From: Bradyrhizobium campsiandrae
GTDB taxonomy: Bacteria; Pseudomonadota; Alphaproteobacteria; Rhizobiales; Xanthobacteraceae
Length of the DNA stretch: 53,522 nucleotides
Assembly (NCBI RefSeq): GCF_014529705.1
Contig: NZ_JAANIH010000060.1
Coordinates: forward strand, 1 to 53,522
Direction of reading: 5' to 3'
Shown here: piece by piece, positions 53,079 to 53,522 of the stretch
How the letters are laid out: each line of letters starts with the position of its first letter
How positions within the stretch are numbered: the first letter of the stretch is position 1
Made by a program: the position numbers and the translations under genes
Notes under the pieces: model-generated
Databases searched by the model: none
What the model saw: only the letters and a program-made list of their open reading frames with translations
What the model was told of the DNA's origin: nothing

Positions 53079-53263
53079 CGCTTCAAGCCAGCCATGAATA
53101 AATGGTCCCGACGCCTGTCCGGTCCCGCTGCAGCTCGGCAAAATATCGCGGCAGGCCGTTTCCGTGCAAGATTAACCCGGAGCCCGCCGACCCCAACGGC
53201 GCCGAAAGCCGGATTAAGGTGAACCGCCCCCCGCGGATCGGGCCGGCCCGGGCATTAATCACC

Positions 53264-53326
53264 CCGATTAAATCGGCTTCCAGACATCGCCTGTCCTATG
53301 TTATTCAAGCGGTGTCCTTATAAGGA
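53264..53326. promoter_or_regulatory. Two palindromes in a divergent promoter region
   Basis: CCGATT-A-AATCGG at 53264-53276 and the perfect 12-bp TCCTTATAAGGA at 53315-53326 lie in the 300-base divergent region between the acetyltransferase gene and the partial gene at the right edge. Spacing between centres is about 50 bases, close to five helical turns. They could be operator sites; no regulator is known. The rest of the region holds no gene. Confidence 0.4.
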
Positions 53327-53378
53327 TTAAAGCCGGCTCGCTCGGCAATTTAATACTTGAGTTTGCGGGATCTCGATT

Positions 53379-53522
53379 TTGAACACCGTCCAGACTGCCC
53401 GTCTCGGCCCGATCGGCGCCCCCGCCATGCGCTCGGAGCCGCAAATGGCTGACGAGAGCGCCCATCATCGAGAGGCCAAGAGAGACCTGTACGGACTGCT
53501 CGGACTGCCCATTGATGCCGTG
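53379..53522 (+). CDS. Partial gene, probable WecG/TagA/CpsF-type glycosyltransferase
   Basis: 48 codons from a TTG at 53379 run open to the right edge. In-frame ATGs at 53427 and 53445 are alternative starts. The last residues read 'YGLLGLPIDAV', which resembles the start of WecG/TagA/CpsF transferases ('LLG.PIDA.t..e'). These enzymes add ManNAcA, ManNAc or similar sugars to a lipid-linked primer. Such an enzyme would fit with wecB in this window. Only the N-terminus is visible, so the call is tentative. Confidence 0.45.
   Translation, partial: MNTVQTARLGPIGAPAMRSEPQMADESAHHREAKRDLYGLLGLPIDAV

Overview
The window reads as chromosomal DNA of a high-GC alphaproteobacterium, most likely a Bradyrhizobium or close relative. 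The evidence is the GC-rich codon usage, two secreted proteins ending in the PEPxxWA form of the PEP-CTERM tail, an H-NS-type small regulator of the rhizobial kind, and at 28658-28758 an interspersed palindrome of the type common in Bradyrhizobium/Rhodopseudomonas genomes. The genus call is inference from memory of these families, not a database match.

Layout. (1) 0-5.2 kb: an AraC-type regulator divergent from a 1201-residue autotransporter, then a dodecin. (2) 5.3-13.3 kb: a GT87-type membrane glycosyltransferase; a tightly coupled pair of a WecB-type UDP-GlcNAc 2-epimerase and an NfrB-like membrane glycosyltransferase; a membrane-anchored class III cyclase homologue with altered catalytic residues; and a WcaJ/ExoY-type initiating sugar-phosphate transferase. 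(3) 13.5-27.9 kb: an H-NS-like protein, a small secreted protein with four CX3C motifs, and a type II secretion system (gspD, a lipoprotein, divergent gspK, gspE-F-H-I-J-L-M, a gspC/N-like gene and a prepilin peptidase), with the major pseudopilin gspG set apart by about 1.6 kb. (4) 28.3-34 kb: a palindromic repeat, an RND efflux permease without its adaptor, and two PEP-CTERM proteins. (5) 34-40 kb, all on the minus strand: a deacetylase / processive glycosyltransferase / DUF4118-like operon, rmlB and rmlA, and a rhamnosyltransferase-like GT2. (6) 40.4-51.4 kb: a lower-GC block with a Tat-exported putative glycoside hydrolase, GT2, GT4, GT25 and other glycosyltransferases, a methyltransferase, a Wzx-type flippase and a Wzy-type polymerase. 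(7) 51.5-53.5 kb: a return to very high GC with a GT2 and a hexapeptide acetyltransferase, then the start of a probable WecG/TagA-type transferase running off the right edge.

How it fits together. Most of the window makes, modifies or exports surface polysaccharide: an initiating transferase, nucleotide-sugar enzymes, at least nine glycosyltransferases, flippase, polymerase, acetyltransferase, deacetylase and a putative polysaccharide hydrolase. A nearly complete type II secretion system lies in the middle, and the Tat-exported hydrolase is a plausible client because type II systems secrete folded periplasmic proteins. The least familiar items are the hydrolase with an inserted phage-tail-like beta module, the wecB-nfrB-like gene pair, which recalls the Escherichia coli phage N4 glycan receptor pathway, and the paired CX3C secreted peptide. 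No rRNA, tRNA, CRISPR array or intact insertion sequence was seen.
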